Shown here in pieces: positions 7,117-17,300 of a stretch of 64,000 nt of DNA. A model generated the notes under the pieces. The model was not told the DNA's origin. It searched no databases and saw nothing but the letters and a program-made list of their open reading frames with translations. This DNA comes from Paradesertivirga mongoliensis. GTDB lineage: Bacteria; Bacteroidota; Bacteroidia; Sphingobacteriales; Sphingobacteriaceae. The stretch is from positions 318,181-382,180 of the forward strand of contig NZ_JAFMZO010000001.1 in assembly GCF_024436395.1 (NCBI RefSeq). Reading direction: 5' to 3'. The position numbers and the translations under genes were made by a program. The first letter of the stretch is position 1, and each line of letters begins with the position of its first letter.

Positions 7117-10100
7117 ATGTCATTAGAAGAGCTGGCAAGTAAAAGTGCAAAAGAAAAGCAGGCAAATTCAAAAAATGGCCATTACATAGTCGCCATAGGG
7201 GCATCAGCAGGTGGACTCGAGGCTATCCATGAGTTTTTCGATAATATGCCAGAAAATTCTAATCTTTCTTTTGTCGTAATTCAGCATCTTTCTCCCGACT
7301 ATAAAAGCCTGTTAGTAGAGCTCGTTGCAAAGCATACTCATATGAAGGTGTTTGAAGCAGAGCATGGCATGAGCGTTCATAAAGAATGTGTTTATATCAT
7401 TCCGAACAAAAAGCTGATGACCATCAGGGATGGCAAACTCGAACTTAAAGAAAAAGTCCAGGAAAAAGCCCCGAATACTGCGATCGACTACTTCCTGCGT
7501 ACGCTTGCTGCAGATCAGAAAGATAAATCTATCGCTGTAATTCTCTCTGGCACCGGAACAGACGGCACCCGTGGGATAGAGGCCATCAAGGAATGCGGCG
7601 GGATGGTGATTGTGCAAGATCCGGTGACTGCCAAGTTTGACGGAATGCCTAACAGTGCAATCACTTCCGGTAATGCAGATTTTATCCTCCCTCCGGAGAT
7701 GATGCCCGAAGAGATTTATAATCATATCCATGAAAACCCAATTCATGTACTCAACAAGGGCAAAATTGACGATGGCTTGCTTGCTGAGATTTTTTCACGA
7801 ATCTATAAAACGAACGGCTACGACTTTCACTACTATAAAACACCAACCATTATACGCCGGATAGGCAAAAGGATGGGGCAAAACGGTTTTAGTAACCTTA
7901 AAGAATACGTTGACTATCTCCATAAAAACGACGAAGAAGTAAATCGCTTAAGTAAAGATTTCCTTATCGGTGTTACTAAATTTTTCCGTGATCAACCTGC
8001 ATACGATAGCTTGTTCAGGGAGGTATTGCCTGCTATTCTGTTAAATAAGAAAGAAAACGATATTCTGAAAGTATGGGTATGTGCCTGCAGTACCGGAGAA
8101 GAAGCCTACTCTATTGCAATTCTTATTGATAAATACCTGAGAAAGGTTCGCAAAAACCTGGATGTCAAAATTTTCGCAACGGATATTGACGAAAGTAATA
8201 TCGATTTCGCAGCTCGAAACCTTTATCCGGATACTATTGCGAAGGATATTAACGCAGAGATATTTGAACAATATTTTCTTAAAGACGGGAAATATTATTC
8301 CGTAATTCCTCAAATAAGAAAGCAGATAGTATTTGCGCGGCATAATGTAATTAAGGATCCCCCTTTCATTAAGAATGACCTGGTAAGTTGCAGAAATATG
8401 CTGATTTACATGAATAATGTATTACAGCAAAAGGTATTATCGACCCTGCATTTTTCACTCAATATGGACGGGTACTTATTTCTGGGTCCAAGCGAGACGA
8501 TCAACTCGATCAGAGACTGCGTTTATGAGGTGAACAGTAAATGGAAGATCTTTAGAAAGATCAGTAAGAATAAAAATCAGCCTTACGAAATTTATCGTCC
8601 GATCGATGGCAGAACCCCTATTCCCCGCTCCATGCCAGAATTACCCAAGCTGGATAAAGTTAAGACAAATCCCTTGATGCAGGATTTCAGCGAGTCGATG
8701 ATCGAAGACTTTGGGTATGTATGCTTTTATATAGATCTGTCATTTGACATTAAAGAAGCTGCGGGAAATTATAACCGATTTTTATCCCTCCCTGAAAAGA
8801 ACCTTAACCTCAATCTTCTTAAAATGGTTCCGCAGGAATTGTCTGTGGCAATAAATACAGCAGTTAGAAGAAGCTGGAAAGAGAAACGAAAAATATTCTT
8901 AAAGAGCGTAAGAGTAAAATCAAAAGATACCGAAACCTTTGTAAGCATTTCGGTTACTCCTGCAAGGCCTTCAGACGGAAAGCTTCATACACTAATCATC
9001 CTGGGCGAACACCACCAAAGCCACATTCATCAGAAAGAAGATTCTAATATTTTATCTTCCGCAGAACAAACGCAGTATGTGAATGAGCTTGAAATTGAGC
9101 TCACAGAGGCTCGTTCGAACCTTCAAATGGCTATTGAGGGAATGGAGACCACAAATGAGGAGCTCCAGTCGAGCAACGAAGAACTTTTGTCGGCCAATGA
9201 AGAGCTGCAGTCGAGCAATGAAGAGCTGCAATCGCTCAATGAGGAGCTCCACACTTTAAACACCGAACATCAGCTTAAGATTAAGGAGTTAATAGAGCTA
9301 AACGATGATTTAAATAACTTCTTCAGAAGTACCGATATCGGCCAGATCTTCCTCGATTCGGACTCCCGGATAAGGAAATTCAACTCTGCTGCAGTGAGTA
9401 TAATAAACCTGATCGAATCAGACATAGGCAGACCGATCAATCATATCTCTACCAATATCCGGTATAATAACCTTCTGAAAGATATCCAGCAAGTATTAAA
9501 TGATGGTTCAACTATCGAGAAAGAAGTTATTCTGAACAATGATAGCCGCTGTCTGATGCGTATTCTTCCCTATATCCGTCAGGATAAAACCAGGGACGGT
9601 GCTATAGTTACCTTCGTTGATATCAGTGCAATTGAGAACTTAAATAATATCATAAACGGGGTTTTCAATTCCAGCCTGAACGCAATCGTTGCATTCAAGG
9701 CAGTCAGAAACAATAATGGCGGCATTATCGACTTCGAGTTACAAACCGCAAATTATGAGGCGGAGAAAGTTTTCAATATTAAAGGACCAACAGAGGGAAA
9801 ACGGCTTTCTATGTTGCACTCGATATCTGACCAAGGACTACTTGACAAGTATCATCAGGTTGCTAACTCGGGTATACCCCTGCACACCGAATTATCACTA
9901 TCTGATAACGATATCCCGAAGTGGTTTGAGGTTGTTGCGGTAAAAATGAGGGACGGTTTTGTTGCGACGTTTTCAGACATTACCGACAAAAAAAATGCAG
10001 AGATCCGACTCAAAACAAACTATAATGAACTGATTGAAGTCCGCGAGAATCTCAAAAGATTAAATCTCCAACTCGAGGATAAAGTTCGGGAACGCACCAG

Positions 10101-11928
10101 AGAGCTTTCAGTTAGTGAAGAGCGCTTCCGGTTAGTTTCTCAGGCAACAAATGACGCAATTTGGGACTGGAACCTTGCGGACAACTCCATTTGGTGGAGC
10201 GAATCATTTTACCGCTTGTTCGGCTATAAAGAAGATAAGCTGAACCAAAACAGCGACTTCTGGCAAAGTAAGGTGCACTTTGAAGATCTTGAAGCTGTAA
10301 AACAGAGCTTAGATAAAGCTATTAATGGAAACGAAAAACAGTGGCACGCCGAGTATCGGTTTTTAAAAGCTGATGGAAAGTATGCCTATATTCTCGACAG
10401 GGGACATTTGCTGCATGACGAATATGGAACACCTTACCGGATGCTTGGCTCGATGCTCGATGTGAGCGACCTTATCAAGGCCAATGAAACCATAAGGAAA
10501 AACGAAGAGCGGTTTAGATTTCTGGCTAATACCATTCCCCAAAAAGTGTGGACAGCAACAGCTGACGGACATTTAGAATATATCAATAAAGTATTCCTTG
10601 ACTTCACCGGAAAGTCCTCGGAAGAGTTAATCGAAAAAGGCTGGGAAGTTATTGTGCATCCGGACGATCTGGAGTTAAACCTTAAACTCTGGAAAATATC
10701 TATCGAAACCGGGCAGCCTTTTGAAATGGAGCGCCGGCTTTTAAGCGCAGAAGGTGAATATCGCTGGCATTTAAGCCGGGCTATTCCGCAATTTGACGAA
10801 ACCGGAAGCACAACCATGTGGGTCGGCACCAGCACAGATATTGATGAGCAAAAAAATGTTTCCGAAGCGTTAAAAATATCGGAAGACTATTTCCGCCAGC
10901 TATCAGACGAAGCACCGTTTATGATCTGGAAAGTGGATGAAGCCGGGCGATGCAATTATGTAAACCAGCGTTGGATGCAGGCCACAGGACTCTCATTTGA
11001 TGAAAGCATGAATTTAGGCTGGGGAAAAGCATTCCATCCGGAAGATGGCGAGCGCGAGTACACAAAATTCATGAAGGCATTCAATAGCCGCCAGCCATAC
11101 AACTCCAAGTTCAGGATTAAATTTGTAGATGGAGAATACCACTGGGTTTTGGCAAAAAGCAATCCTATTATAGCTGACGTATTTGACGGCTATATAGGAA
11201 GCTTGACCGATATCACCGAACAGGAAATGGCCCAGGAGGCGCTAAAATTGCTAATGAAGAAGAAGGATGAGTTTATGAGCATCGCCAGTCATGAACTCAA
11301 AACTCCTATCACAAGCATGAAGGGATCGCTTCAGATTGCCGAACGTCTCACCAGGCGGGGAGCTGACATGAAGGAAATATATTCTTTTCTTGAAAAGGCG
11401 AACAAGCAGGTTAATCGCCTTACCGGACTGGTAGACGACCTGCTGGATGTTACAAAAATAACTGCCGGCCGGCTCGAATTCCATCTTTCTACCTTTGCCA
11501 TCGGGGATGCAATACAAGACTGTCTCGATGAGGTGCAGCACGACAATATCACGCATCGGATAATTGTGGAAGGCGACCGAAATATTGAAGTAAATGCCGA
11601 CCGTCACCGGCTAGAGCAGGTCATAGTGAATTTCATTTCAAACGCTATTAAATACTCGCCGGATGCAGATAAAATTATTTTAAACATTGGCAAAGAGAAC
11701 AACATGCTCAAAGTATCGGTAACCGATTTTGGAATTGGCATCCCTGAGAACAAAAAAAACTTTGTGTTCGATAGATTTTTTAGAGTGCAAGAATCTTCAG
11801 CAAAGTTTTCCGGGCTGGGGTTGGGCCTGTTCATTTCCGCCGAAATAATAAAAAGACACGGAGGACGGGTAGGTGTTATTAGCGAAGAAAATAAAGGCTC
11901 GTCGTTCTGGTTCACTTTACCGCTTTAA
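7117..11928 (+). CDS. CheB-CheR-PAS histidine kinase fusion
   Basis: 1603 residues. Order: CheB methylesterase (~22-205; Ser30 in GASAGG, His57, Asp149 in GTGTDG); CheR methyltransferase (~217-480; SAM loop CACSTGEEAYS, then SCRNMLIYM); a PAS-like segment; a coiled coil of five NEELQS-type heptads (~678-720); several PAS domains with PAC ends (ITDKK, VSDLI, DIDEQK, DITEQ); HisKA with His1392 in SIASHELKTPITS; and HATPase with DFGIGIPE and GLGLGLF. No receiver domain is present. It follows the phytochrome gene closely and is the obvious candidate for its kinase partner. The phosphate acceptor is probably the single-domain regulator at 12000. Whether CheB/CheR act on chemoreceptors or are internal regulators is unknown. 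Confidence 0.92.
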   Translation: MSLEELASKSAKEKQANSKNGHYIVAIGASAGGLEAIHEFFDNMPENSNLSFVVIQHLSPDYKSLLVELVAKHTHMKVFEAEHGMSVHKECVYIIPNKKLMTIRDGKLELKEKVQEKAPNTAIDYFLRTLAADQKDKSIAVILSGTGTDGTRGIEAIKECGGMVIVQDPVTAKFDGMPNSAITSGNADFILPPEMMPEEIYNHIHENPIHVLNKGKIDDGLLAEIFSRIYKTNGYDFHYYKTPTIIRRIGKRMGQNGFSNLKEYVDYLHKNDEEVNRLSKDFLIGVTKFFRDQPAYDSLFREVLPAILLNKKENDILKVWVCACSTGEEAYSIAILIDKYLRKVRKNLDVKIFATDIDESNIDFAARNLYPDTIAKDINAEIFEQYFLKDGKYYSVIPQIRKQIVFARHNVIKDPPFIKNDLVSCRNMLIYMNNVLQQKVLSTLHFSLNMDGYLFLGPSETINSIRDCVYEVNSKWKIFRKISKNKNQPYEIYRPIDGRTPIPRSMPELPKLDKVKTNPLMQDFSESMIEDFGYVCFYIDLSFDIKEAAGNYNRFLSLPEKNLNLNLLKMVPQELSVAINTAVRRSWKEKRKIFLKSVRVKSKDTETFVSISVTPARPSDGKLHTLIILGEHHQSHIHQKEDSNILSSAEQTQYVNELEIELTEARSNLQMAIEGMETTNEELQSSNEELLSANEELQSSNEELQSLNEELHTLNTEHQLKIKELIELNDDLNNFFRSTDIGQIFLDSDSRIRKFNSAAVSIINLIESDIGRPINHISTNIRYNNLLKDIQQVLNDGSTIEKEVILNNDSRCLMRILPYIRQDKTRDGAIVTFVDISAIENLNNIINGVFNSSLNAIVAFKAVRNNNGGIIDFELQTANYEAEKVFNIKGPTEGKRLSMLHSISDQGLLDKYHQVANSGIPLHTELSLSDNDIPKWFEVVAVKMRDGFVATFSDITDKKNAEIRLKTNYNELIEVRENLKRLNLQLEDKVRERTRELSVSEERFRLVSQATNDAIWDWNLADNSIWWSESFYRLFGYKEDKLNQNSDFWQSKVHFEDLEAVKQSLDKAINGNEKQWHAEYRFLKADGKYAYILDRGHLLHDEYGTPYRMLGSMLDVSDLIKANETIRKNEERFRFLANTIPQKVWTATADGHLEYINKVFLDFTGKSSEELIEKGWEVIVHPDDLELNLKLWKISIETGQPFEMERRLLSAEGEYRWHLSRAIPQFDETGSTTMWVGTSTDIDEQKNVSEALKISEDYFRQLSDEAPFMIWKVDEAGRCNYVNQRWMQATGLSFDESMNLGWGKAFHPEDGEREYTKFMKAFNSRQPYNSKFRIKFVDGEYHWVLAKSNPIIADVFDGYIGSLTDITEQEMAQEALKLLMKKKDEFMSIASHELKTPITSMKGSLQIAERLTRRGADMKEIYSFLEKANKQVNRLTGLVDDLLDVTKITAGRLEFHLSTFAIGDAIQDCLDEVQHDNITHRIIVEGDRNIEVNADRHRLEQVIVNFISNAIKYSPDADKIILNIGKENNMLKVSVTDFGIGIPENKKNFVFDRFFRVQESSAKFSGLGLGLFISAEIIKRHGGRVGVISEENKGSSFWFTLPL

Positions 11929-11962
11929 TGTAAAAAAAACAATTATATTATAAATTAAATTT

Positions 11963-11991
11963 TTGCACAATTAATTTATTTACTAACTTTA
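11963..11991 (+). promoter_or_regulatory. Possible promoter for response regulator
   Basis: TTG (11963-11965) then 18 bases and TAACTTTA (11984-11991), one base off the TAnnTTTG consensus. A start 6-8 bases downstream would give an almost leaderless message for the ATG at 12000. Spacing is shorter than in the other promoters here, so this is tentative. Confidence 0.35.
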
Positions 11992-11999
11992 CGTTATTG

Positions 12000-12359
12000 A
12001 TGGAAAAAAGTGTATTAATTTTTGATGACGATGTAGATATATTAAGTATTTTAACATATCTGCTTGAGGAGAAGGGTTATAAAATTAGTACCCGTACAAG
12101 TTGTGCAAATATTTTGAACGACATCGCCGAGACTGCTCCGGACATTATTATGATGGACAACTGGATTCCGGAAGCGGGGGGAAAGGTAGCTACCAAGCTA
12201 ATTAAGAGCCATCCCGAGTATCGGTCTATCCCGGTAATTTATTTCTCTGCCAACAACGATATTGAAAAGTTGGCTAAAGAGGCTGGGGCAGATACCTACC
12301 TGGCAAAGCCGTTTGATCTGGATCAGCTCGAAGAGTTGCTGAGCAACGTATTACAATAA
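12000..12359 (+). CDS. Single-domain response regulator (CheY-like)
   Basis: 119 residues, a lone receiver domain: acidic pocket Asp9-Asp10-Asp11, phospho-acceptor Asp53 in MMDNWIP, Thr/Ser position in YFSANND, and the conserved Lys in LAKPF. No output domain. I use ATG at 12000 rather than the in-frame TTG just before it. It follows the CheB-CheR kinase by 71 bases and is likely its phosphorelay target, but may have its own promoter. The protein is closely similar to the regulator at 19559-19939, sharing DNWIP, IPVIYFSANND and AGADTYL. Confidence 0.88.
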   Translation: MEKSVLIFDDDVDILSILTYLLEEKGYKISTRTSCANILNDIAETAPDIIMMDNWIPEAGGKVATKLIKSHPEYRSIPVIYFSANNDIEKLAKEAGADTYLAKPFDLDQLEELLSNVLQ

Positions 12360-12375
12360 AAAGTATTGATTTAAT

Positions 12376-12414
12376 AAACTTGCCGAAGCGTAAAATATTA
12401 CCTCCGGCAAGTTT
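12376..12414. terminator. Intrinsic terminator between convergent genes
   Basis: Perfect ten-base arms AAACTTGCCG (12376-12385) and CGGCAAGTTT (12405-12414) with a 19-base A/T-rich loop and T-rich 3' side on both strands; serves the response regulator and the convergent SIMPL gene. Confidence 0.75.
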
Positions 12415-12421
12415 TATCTGC

Positions 12422-13129
12422 TTAATTTTTCAATTCAAAAACTGCCCTCATCTGGTAGTTCAATTTGATCTTTTTAAAATCTATTTCAGGCATTGCTGCG
12501 GCTTCAGCACCCATGGCTTGGTCGCGCATCATGACATTGGCCCTATACATCGGCTGAGGATAAGACTCATTATTGATCTCGTTTATTTCAAGCGCGTCAC
12601 CCACCTTATCATCCAATGCGGCAGCGAGGTATGAGGCCTTATCTTTCGCGGCTCTCAGAGCTTTGATTTTCAGTTCTTGCTTCAGCGATTCGATTTTCGA
12701 ATAATCATAACTTTCTATATTAGTATATTCGATAGCCCTCGGCTCAATCGCACTTATTATCTGATTATACTTATTCAGATCAGTTACCTTAATTCTATAC
12801 TGTTTCCTCGCCAGGAACGCCGGATTCTTTTTCCGTTCGTAAGCATAATTATAGCTGGAAATGTTGTTGATAGTGAAATTCTCTTTAGGAATTCCGGCAT
12901 TTAATACAGCTGTCTGAAGCTGTCTTTCCAATTCTTCAATTTCAACCTTCTTCTTGCTGGCGTTATCCCTAAAATATTCCTTCAAGGAAATTCCAACGTA
13001 AATAATATCGGGAGTTACTTCAGCTTCGGCTGATCCGGATACTTCAATTTTTCGGCGGGTATCAACATTCTGCGCAAACACAGACCCTGCAAAAACGCTT
13101 AGTAAAGCGATAAAAACGACTCTTTTCAT
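12422..13129 (-). CDS. SIMPL (DUF541) domain exported protein
   Basis: 235 residues with a signal peptide (MKRVVFIALLSVFAGSVFAQ). The mature part has the SIMPL pattern: KIEVSGSAEAEVTPDIIYVGI near the start, a long helix around ELERQLQTAVLNAGIP, and a second repeat ending NYQMRAVFEL. These periplasmic or outer-membrane-associated proteins are of unknown biochemical function. Single gene, convergent with the response regulator. Confidence 0.88.
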   Translation of the reverse strand: MKRVVFIALLSVFAGSVFAQNVDTRRKIEVSGSAEAEVTPDIIYVGISLKEYFRDNASKKKVEIEELERQLQTAVLNAGIPKENFTINNISSYNYAYERKKNPAFLARKQYRIKVTDLNKYNQIISAIEPRAIEYTNIESYDYSKIESLKQELKIKALRAAKDKASYLAAALDDKVGDALEINEINNESYPQPMYRANVMMRDQAMGAEAAAMPEIDFKKIKLNYQMRAVFELKN

Positions 13130-13295
13130 ACTCTAAATTTGTGTGTTAGTTTAAAGATGCAGACTATCACCATTTTCCATAACAGATAAAAGGAATAATA
13201 GTTACACTGTAGCTATGACGAACTAATTCGAGATATCGCAACAGAAGACTAAATTTTAAAAAATCGTCCTCAGCATCGCTTCTAAACACAGCACA

Positions 13296-13319
13296 TAAAA
13301 AAAGCCCCATTTAGGGGCT
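13296..13319 (-). terminator. Terminator after lspA
   Basis: Hairpin AGCCCC (13303-13308) with GGGGCT (13314-13319), loop of five, followed on the minus strand by seven T. It begins three bases after the lspA stop and ends the ileS-dksA-lspA operon. Confidence 0.88.
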
Positions 13320-13322
13320 CAT

Positions 13323-13973
13323 CTATTCTTCTACAATCTCACTATGAGGATAACTCTCTTCCATCCGCTCCTCCTTAAAATATCTTTTCTGAAAGATCAG
13401 AATTGAAATAACTCCAATCGAAATAGCGGCATCAGCAATGTTAAACACCGGCCTGAAGAAAATAAAGTCCTCACCGCCCCAAATAGGAAACCAGGTAGGA
13501 ATTATCCCCTGAATAATCGGAAAATAAAACATATCTACCACTTTTCCGTGAAAAAGGCCGGCATAACCGCCCCCTGCAGGAAGAAATTTAGCAGTTTCAA
13601 AATACGTACTTTCAGAAAACAGCAATCCATAAAATGAAGAATCGATAATGTTTCCCAGGGCGCCTGCAAAAATCAGCGCCACATTTAAGATCAGTCCTCT
13701 GTGATACTTATTTTTGATAAGATATACCACGCCGTACCCGATCATACTAACGGCAGCAATTCTGAATAGTGTAAGCGCGAGCTTCCCCGCTTCGCCACCG
13801 AACTCCATTCCGAAAGCCATTCCATTATTTTCGGTAAAGTGAATAAGAGCCCATTTACCAATCAGATGAAACTCCTGACCAAGGGTCATATTGAGTTTAA
13901 TCCAAAATTTGAGAACCTGATCGGCCAGCAGGATAATTACTATGGCAAGAAAGGGCTTGTAATAAGCTTTCAT
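13323..13973 (-). CDS. lspA: Lipoprotein signal peptidase (signal peptidase II)
   Basis: 216 residues, four membrane helices. It cleaves prolipoprotein signal peptides in the inner membrane. Conserved blocks: ADQVLK, TENNGMAFG, GALGNIIDS with catalytic Asp111, VVDMF, and FNIADAAIS with catalytic Asp181. A ~45-residue insertion between the two Asp motifs makes it longer than the E. coli enzyme, as is usual in Bacteroidota. The start overlaps the stop of the DksA-like gene by one base, so the genes are coupled. Last gene of the ileS operon. Confidence 0.96.
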   Translation of the reverse strand: MKAYYKPFLAIVIILLADQVLKFWIKLNMTLGQEFHLIGKWALIHFTENNGMAFGMEFGGEAGKLALTLFRIAAVSMIGYGVVYLIKNKYHRGLILNVALIFAGALGNIIDSSFYGLLFSESTYFETAKFLPAGGGYAGLFHGKVVDMFYFPIIQGIIPTWFPIWGGEDFIFFRPVFNIADAAISIGVISILIFQKRYFKEERMEESYPHSEIVEE

Positions 13974-14356
13974 TAATTCTGCTTCAATTTAGCTTCCATG
14001 CTTAATGTAGTGTGAGGAACAGAACGCAAACGTTCTTTCTGAATAAGTTTGCCGGTTTCACGGCAAATACCGTAAGTTTTGTTTTCGATACGAACTAATG
14101 CAGCCTCCAGGTTTTCAATAAACTTTTTCTGACGGGCAGCAAGCTGGTTAATTTGCTCTTTCTCTAACGTTGCAGAGCCATCTTCAAGAGTCTTATAAGT
14201 ACCTGCAGTATCGTCAGTTCCATTTAAGTTTGGATTGCTTAGCGATTGCGACAATGAAGCAAGTTCTTCGCGCGCAACACGTAATTTCTCCAGAATTAAA
14301 TCTTTGAACTCTTGTAATTCTGCATCAGAATATCTTGTCTTTTCGTGATTTTCCAT
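13973..14356 (-). CDS. TraR/DksA-family protein lacking the zinc-finger cysteines
   Basis: 127 residues: coiled-coil N-terminal helices (~8-90) and the C-terminal TraR/DksA block TYGICRETGKLIQKERLRSVP. Canonical DksA has four Cys for zinc; only Cys98 remains. DksA proteins bind the RNA polymerase secondary channel together with ppGpp. Related cysteine-poor versions between ileS and lspA are common in Bacteroidota, so this is a standing variant and not decay. It starts one base after ileS ends. Confidence 0.85.
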   Translation of the reverse strand: MENHEKTRYSDAELQEFKDLILEKLRVAREELASLSQSLSNPNLNGTDDTAGTYKTLEDGSATLEKEQINQLAARQKKFIENLEAALVRIENKTYGICRETGKLIQKERLRSVPHTTLSMEAKLKQN

Positions 14357-14357
14357 T

Positions 14358-17300
14358 TTAAGCTTTTGTAATTGATATTAGTAATTCCTGCTCATCAATT
14401 TCTACTTTCTCTCCCTTGTTCAATTCATTGACAAGTTCAAACGAGTCGGCCAGAATTTCAGCGCAAATATATGATAAATTATTTTTTACAGCTTCCGCGA
14501 TATAAGGGTGGCTGCTTGTACGTACATTAATTTTATCGGTTACCTCGAAATCAAGATCTTTTCTAAGATTCTGGATACGGTTAACCAATTCTCTGGATAT
14601 ACCCTCCTGTTTTAACTCATTGGTTACTGTAACATCTAAAGCGACGGTTAGTTTGCCCATGTTCGTTACCTGCCATCCCGGGACGTCTTCTGCAATGATC
14701 TCGACATCGCCAATTGACACCTCCAAGCTGAAATCGTCCTTTACAAATTGGATAACTTCAGCATTCTCAAAATCATTTAATTGTTCCGGACTTAAAGCAG
14801 TTATAAAAGCTGCTACATCCTTCATATGCTTGCCGGCTTTCGAGCCTAAAGCTTTAAAATTAGGCTTTACCTTCTTCTTAATAATTCCAGACGTATCGTT
14901 GATATATTCGATCGCTTTGATGTTGGTTTCGGAAAGAATCAACTCCTTTACGCGCTCAACTTTGTCTTGAAAACTGCTATCTAACACCGGCAGCAATATT
15001 TTGTTTAAAGGCTGCCGAACGTTTATCCCTACCTTCTTCCTTAACGATAAAATCATCGAAGAAATATTCTGCGCAATCGACATTCTTTCTTCCAGATCGG
15101 TATCAACCAGCTCTGCATGGTAAACCGGGAAATCGGAAAGATGAATAGACTCAGATTTTTCCTTGCCGGTGATACTGTTCAAATCCAAAAATAAACGCTC
15201 GCTAAAAAACGGCGCTATAGGAGACATTAATTTAGAAACAGTGATTAAGCAGGTATAAAGCGTCTGATACGCGGATATTTTATCCTCAGTATAATCACCT
15301 TTCCAGAAGCGGCGCCTGCTTAATCGCACAAACCAATTACTTAAATGCTCATCCACGAATTCCTGAATGGCACGGGCAGCACGCGTTGGTTCAAAATCGG
15401 CGTAATAGCTGTCAACTTCTCTGCTGAGTGTATTTAACAGAGAAATCACCCATCTGTCGATTTCGGGGCGATTTTCGATCTCCTCTTCCGCATACTTAAA
15501 GTTGTCGATATTGGCGTACAGTGCGAAAAATGCGTAGGTGTTATAGAGCGTACCAAAGAACTTGCGGCGCACTTCGTCTAGTCCCTCGATGTTAAACTTC
15601 AGGTTATCCCAGGGCGATGCATTGCTAATCATGTACCAGCGGGTTGCATCTGCGCTATATTTATCAATCGTTTCGAAAGGATCTACCGCATTTCCTAGAC
15701 GCTTCGACATTTTATTGCCGTTTTTATCCAGAACCAGGCCGTTGGACACCACATTTTTAAAGGCTACAGAATCATTCAGCATTACTGCGATGGCGTGCAG
15801 GGTGAAGAACCAGCCACGCGTTTGGTCTACTCCCTCGGCAATAAAATCGGCTGGATAAGCAGCTTCGAACTTATCTTTATTCTCAAACGGGAAATGCCAT
15901 TGAGCATAAGGCATGGCGCCGGAGTCGAACCAGACATCAATCAGATCGGTTTCCCGAAGCATCTTTTTACCGCTTGAAGAGATTAGAATCACATCATCCA
16001 CATAAGGTCTGTGCAGGTCGAAATTACCTTCGGTAAGTCCGTGTAACTGCGCCTGCGCTTTATCCAGCTCTTCATTATCCAGCAGGCCACTGTTAATGGC
16101 CTCCGATATCTTGGATTTCAGCTCATCCATTGAGCCAATGCATAATTCCTCCGAACTGTCTTCGGTTCTCCATATAGGCAAGGGCGTACCCCAATAACGT
16201 GAGCGCGAAAGGTTCCAATCTACCAGGTTTTCAAGCCAGTTGCCAAACCGACCGGTTCCTGTAGCTTCCGGCTTCCAGTTAATGGTTTTATTCAATTCAA
16301 CCAGCCGGTCTTTCACCGCGGTTGTTTTGATGAACCAGCTATCGAGCGGATAATACAAAACCGGCTTATCTGTTCTCCAGCAATGCGGGTAGCTGTGCTC
16401 GTATTTTTTTACATCAAAGGCCTTATTTTCTTCTTTCAGTTTTATGGCGATGAGAACATCGGTTGGTTTAAAATCTGCAGCGCCCGACTCATCTGCAGAA
16501 AAATATTCCTCCTTGACATAGCGGCCGGCAAAATCGCTCACCTCACTAACAAACCGTCCCTGACGATCAACCAGTGGCTGTGGCTTTCCAAACTCGTCCA
16601 TTACCAGAACAGCAGGTATCCCACTTTCCCTTGCGGCTCTAAAATCGTCTGCACCAAAGGTTGGGGCAATATGGACAATACCGGTACCGTCTTCAGTGGT
16701 GATAAAATCGCCGGAGATTACCCGGAAGGCATTTTTCTCCAGGTCATCGTTGCTTACATAGGGCATCAGCTGCTCATAACGGAGTCCTACTAATTCCGAA
16801 CCCTTAAACTCGGCGCCAATCTCCCAGGGAATGAGTTTATCGCCAGCTTTGTAATCCTGAAATGACAGGCCTTGCGCCTCGGCTTTTAAATGCTTTGAGA
16901 CCAAATCCTTAGCCAACACCACACTCACCGGAGCATAGGTGTATTGGTTGAAGGTTCTGATTTTAACATAAGTAATATTATTTCCGACAGCAAGGGCGCT
17001 GTTCGAGGGCAATGTCCACGGAGTGGTGGTCCATGCCAGAATCGTTGTATCTTCGCCTTCTGTATCAAATAAAACAGGGATTAGTGGATGCACCTGGCCA
17101 GCTCGCACCTTAAACTGAGCTACAATCGAAGTGTCTTTTACATTTCTGTAAGTACCTGGCTGGTTAAGCTCATGTGAACTTAAACCTGTACCTGCTGCCG
17201 GAGAAAAAGGCTGGATAGTGTACCCTTTGTACAGGTAACCTTTGCTGTACAGCTCCTTTAAGATCCACCATAGCGTTTCAATGTAATTATTTTCGTAGGT

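Noticed and set aside
9140..9270. Tandem 21-base repeats as a possible CRISPR or satellite
   Set aside because: They are in frame, encode a known coiled-coil heptad in CheB-CheR kinases, and have no spacers.
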